From assembly GCF_003335085.1 (NCBI RefSeq), contig NZ_QPEJ01000015.1, positions 275,912-339,911 of the forward strand: a stretch of 64,000 nt of DNA. The letters are read 5' to 3'. The notes beneath the pieces were generated by a model, which did not search any database, had not been told where the DNA came from, and saw only the letters and a program-made list of their open reading frames with translations. This DNA is from Polaribacter sp. WD7 (GTDB lineage Bacteria; Bacteroidota; Bacteroidia; Flavobacteriales; Flavobacteriaceae). The translations under genes were made by a program, and so were the position numbers. Every line of letters starts with the position of its first letter. The first letter of the stretch is position 1. Positions 61,852 to 64,000 of this stretch are shown here, piece by piece.

Positions 61852-63792
61852 TTAAAATTTCTTCAATGTTTTGCTTTCTTCCTGTTTTATTAGTGAGGTA
61901 AATTCTTCAATGGTAAATGTTCCAATGTCTCCCTCACCGTGTTTTCTAACAGAAACGGTTCCTTCTTCTTCCTCTTTTTCACCTACAATTACCATAAAAG
62001 GTATTTTGCTAACTTCTGCGTCACGTATTTTACGACCCGTTTTTTCACTTCTATTATCTACGAGGGCGCGAATTTCGGAATTTTCTAACGATTCTAAAAC
62101 TTTTTGGGTATATTTTTGATATTTCTCACTGATTGGCAGTATAATAACTTGATCAGGAGTCAGCCAAAGAGGAAAATTTCCTCCCGTATGTTCTAGTAAA
62201 ACCGCTATAAAGCGTTCCATAGAACCAAATGGTGCTCTATGTATCATTACAGGTCTATGCAATCCGTTGTCAGCTCCTTTATAAGTTAGGTCAAAACGTT
62301 TTGGTAAATTATAATCCACTTGAATGGTGCCTAATTGCCAACTTCTTCCTAAAGCATCCTTAACCATAAAGTCTAGCTTTGGACCGTAAAAAGCAGCTTC
62401 ACCTTCTTCAATTACAAAATCTAAACCTTTGTCTTTTGCTGCAGAAATAATAGCATTCTCAGCAATTTCCCATGTTGCTACGTCACCTATATATTTATCT
62501 AAATTCTGCATGTCTCTAATAGAAACCTGAGCAGTAAAATCTTCAAAACCTAAAGAACCAAACACATAAAGAACCAAATCAATAACTTCTTTAAATTCTT
62601 GATCCAATTGTTCTGGAGTACAAAAGATATGTGCGTCGTCTTGAGTAAAACCTCTTACACGTGTCAATCCATGCAATTCACCACTTTGTTCATACCTATA
62701 TACAGTGCCAAATTCAGCAAAACGTTTGGGCAAATCTTTATAAGAGTATGGCTTAAAATTATAAACTTCACAATGATGAGGACAATTCATAGGTTTTAAT
62801 AAAAACTCTTCATCCATTTTCGGAGTTTTTATGGCTTGAAAGCTGTCTTCTCCATACTTTTCATAATGACCAGAAGTAACATACAATTCTTTTTGACCAA
62901 TATGAGGCGTCATTACCATTTCGTAACCAGCTTTCTTTTGAGCAACCTTTAAAAAGTTTTCAAGCCTAGAGCGTAAGGCAGCTCCTTTAGGAAGCCATAA
63001 AGGTAAACCTTGCCCCACCTTTTGTGAAAAAGTAAACAATTCTAGTTCTTTACCTAGTTTTCTATGGTCACGTTTTTTAGCCTCTTCTAAAAGAGCTAAA
63101 TATTCCGTAAGTAACTTCTGTTTAGGAAAAGAAATTCCATAAATACGAGTTAACTGATTGTTCTTTTCATCACCTCTCCAATAAGCACCAGCGACATTCA
63201 TTATTTTTACGGCTTTTATTAAACCCGTGTTAGGTATGTGTCCTCCTCTGCATAAATCTGTAAAATTACTATGGTCACAAAAAGTAATGTCACCGTCAGT
63301 TAAATTTTCAATCAATTCAACTTTATAAGGGTTGTTTTCTTTTTTGTACAAAGCCAAAGCTTCGGCTTTAGACACTTCACGCATTTTAAATTCGTGTTTA
63401 CCTCGTGCAATTTCTAAGAACTTTTTCTCAATATCAGCAAAATCTTTCTCAGAAATAGTTTCTTCACCTAGATCTAAGTCGTAATAAAAACCATTATCAA
63501 TAGCAGGTCCTATTGTTAATTTTGCATTGGGGTGAAAACTTAATATCGCTTCAGCCAATACGTGAGCAGAACTATGCCAAAATGCTTTTTTACCGCCTGC
63601 ATCATTAAATGTATACAAAACTAGAGATCCATCTTTAGTAAGTGGGGTAGTGGTTTCAATTGTTACTCCATTATAGTTTGCAGAAATAACGTTCCTTGCC
63701 AATCCTTCGCTAATGCTTCTTGCAACGTCCATAGGAGTACTATTTACAGTAAACTCCTTAACACTTCCGTCAGGTAAAGTAATTTTAATCAT
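61852..63792 (-). CDS. thrS: Threonine--tRNA ligase
   Basis: 646 residues: TGS domain (MIKITLPDGSVKEFTVNSTP, 1-60), the editing domain with HSSAHVLAEAI (HxxxH) and CRGGHIPNTG, the class II core with MNCPHHCEVY (zinc ligand Cys), RVRGFTQDDAHIFC (motif 2) and HRAPFGSMERFIAVLLEH (motif 3), and the anticodon-binding C-terminus with VDNRSEKTGRKIRDAE. It charges tRNA-Thr and corrects serine errors. First gene of the operon with infC. Confidence 0.98.
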   Translation of the reverse strand: MIKITLPDGSVKEFTVNSTPMDVARSISEGLARNVISANYNGVTIETTTPLTKDGSLVLYTFNDAGGKKAFWHSSAHVLAEAILSFHPNAKLTIGPAIDNGFYYDLDLGEETISEKDFADIEKKFLEIARGKHEFKMREVSKAEALALYKKENNPYKVELIENLTDGDITFCDHSNFTDLCRGGHIPNTGLIKAVKIMNVAGAYWRGDEKNNQLTRIYGISFPKQKLLTEYLALLEEAKKRDHRKLGKELELFTFSQKVGQGLPLWLPKGAALRSRLENFLKVAQKKAGYEMVMTPHIGQKELYVTSGHYEKYGEDSFQAIKTPKMDEEFLLKPMNCPHHCEVYNFKPYSYKDLPKRFAEFGTVYRYEQSGELHGLTRVRGFTQDDAHIFCTPEQLDQEFKEVIDLVLYVFGSLGFEDFTAQVSIRDMQNLDKYIGDVATWEIAENAIISAAKDKGLDFVIEEGEAAFYGPKLDFMVKDALGRSWQLGTIQVDYNLPKRFDLTYKGADNGLHRPVMIHRAPFGSMERFIAVLLEHTGGNFPLWLTPDQVIILPISEKYQKYTQKVLESLENSEIRALVDNRSEKTGRKIRDAEVSKIPFMVIVGEKEEEEGTVSVRKHGEGDIGTFTIEEFTSLIKQEESKTLKKF

Positions 63793-63815
63793 TTAATGTC
63801 TAATATTTTGATGCG

Positions 63816-63846
63816 CAAAGATATTAGAAAACAATATTTCATACAA
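63816..63846 (-). promoter_or_regulatory. Promoter of the thrS-infC operon
   Basis: On the minus strand TTG (63846-63844), a 20-nt spacer and TATCTTTG (63823-63816) match the consensus exactly, 23 nt before the thrS ATG. TCTAATAT (63799-63806) and ATATTAGA (63821-63828) are inverted repeats that overlap the -7 box. No gene is visible in the last 150 bases of the window, which contain three GTGTTAG/GTGTTAAG repeats. Confidence 0.7.
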
Positions 63847-64000
63847 TATATATAGATACTTATTAATCTGAAGTTTTTTTTCACAATGTTGTTTTCTTTT
63901 TTTACGTTTAATTAATATTTTGTGTTAGCATTAATTAAGTGTTAGGGTGTTTTTTAGTGTGTTAAGAAAAAAAAGGTGGGGCTTTCGGCACATGTTTTTA

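Noticed and set aside
63799..63828. Inverted repeat before thrS as a T-box or attenuator
   Set aside because: It overlaps the -7 promoter box, so it would not be transcribed as a whole; no T-box motifs or terminator T run are present.
63893..64000. Possible tRNA or gene start at the right window edge
   Set aside because: No cloverleaf and no ORF; only short GTGTTAG repeats and A/T-rich sequence are seen.

Overview
The window is AT-rich chromosomal DNA from a member of the Bacteroidota, almost certainly family Flavobacteriaceae (a marine Polaribacter/Tenacibaculum-type genome is plausible, but the species cannot be fixed from sequence alone). The basis is: promoters of the Bacteroidota type (TTTG or TTG, 18-20 nt, TAnnTTTG), no strong Shine-Dalgarno sites, a type IX secretion (T9SS) C-terminal signal, a PID-CTERM-like miniprotein, glutamine synthetases of types II and III, lipoproteins of DUF4136 and DUF4197 type, and the flavobacterial order of the division cluster. 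No phage, IS element, CRISPR array or rRNA was seen; one tRNA-Arg(ACG) is present.

Layout. 1-6.2 kb: the start of a DegT-type aminotransferase (cut by the window edge), a penicillin-acylase-family enzyme, then a minus-strand operon (alpha/beta hydrolase, engB, rluA-type synthase, nitroreductase). 6.3-21.9 kb: a complete, tightly packed dcw division and cell-wall cluster, mraZ-rsmH-ftsL-ftsI-murE-mraY-murD-ftsW-murG-murC-ftsQ-ftsA-ftsZ, with direct repeats at its head that look like MraZ operators and a strong terminator at its end. 22-30.5 kb: a T9SS cargo protein and housekeeping genes (aminotransferase, fatty acid desaturase, rsmG, PAP2 phosphatase, methyltransferase, PAS protein). 30.5-34 kb: fused isobutyryl-CoA mutase IcmF with a palindromic repeat embedded in frame. 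34-42 kb: small lipoproteins, pyrF, tlpA-like, tpiA, prmA, clpS, the PID-CTERM-like protein, tRNA-Arg and an SPFH protein. 42-50 kb: Ca/Na antiporter, divergent glutamine synthetases II and III, purM and prfA. 50.5-59.6 kb: a minus-strand alpha-glucan module, glgM-like, glgC, glgE, glgB and a GH31 alpha-glucosidase, which reads as a GlgE-pathway glycogen system. 59.8-63.8 kb: thrS-infC-rpmI-rplT and a small membrane protein.

The most interesting item is not a protein. Between prfA and the GH31 gene lie two diverged tandem units of about 220 bp. On the minus strand each carries the same ordered set: paired 16-bp operator-like sites, a CATTAATG-centred palindrome, a TTG-N20-TAnnTTTG promoter, about 100 nt with a CCCC-containing 5' segment and a middle stem-loop, and a Rho-independent terminator with CCCC in its loop. 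This looks like a duplicated pair of regulated small RNA genes.

A second theme is non-ATG initiation. infC must start at AUA (or AUU two codons later). murE, a PAP2 phosphatase and a small lipoprotein also seem to use CUG, AUC/AUU and AUA, judged from family N-termini or from signal peptides encoded upstream of the first standard start.
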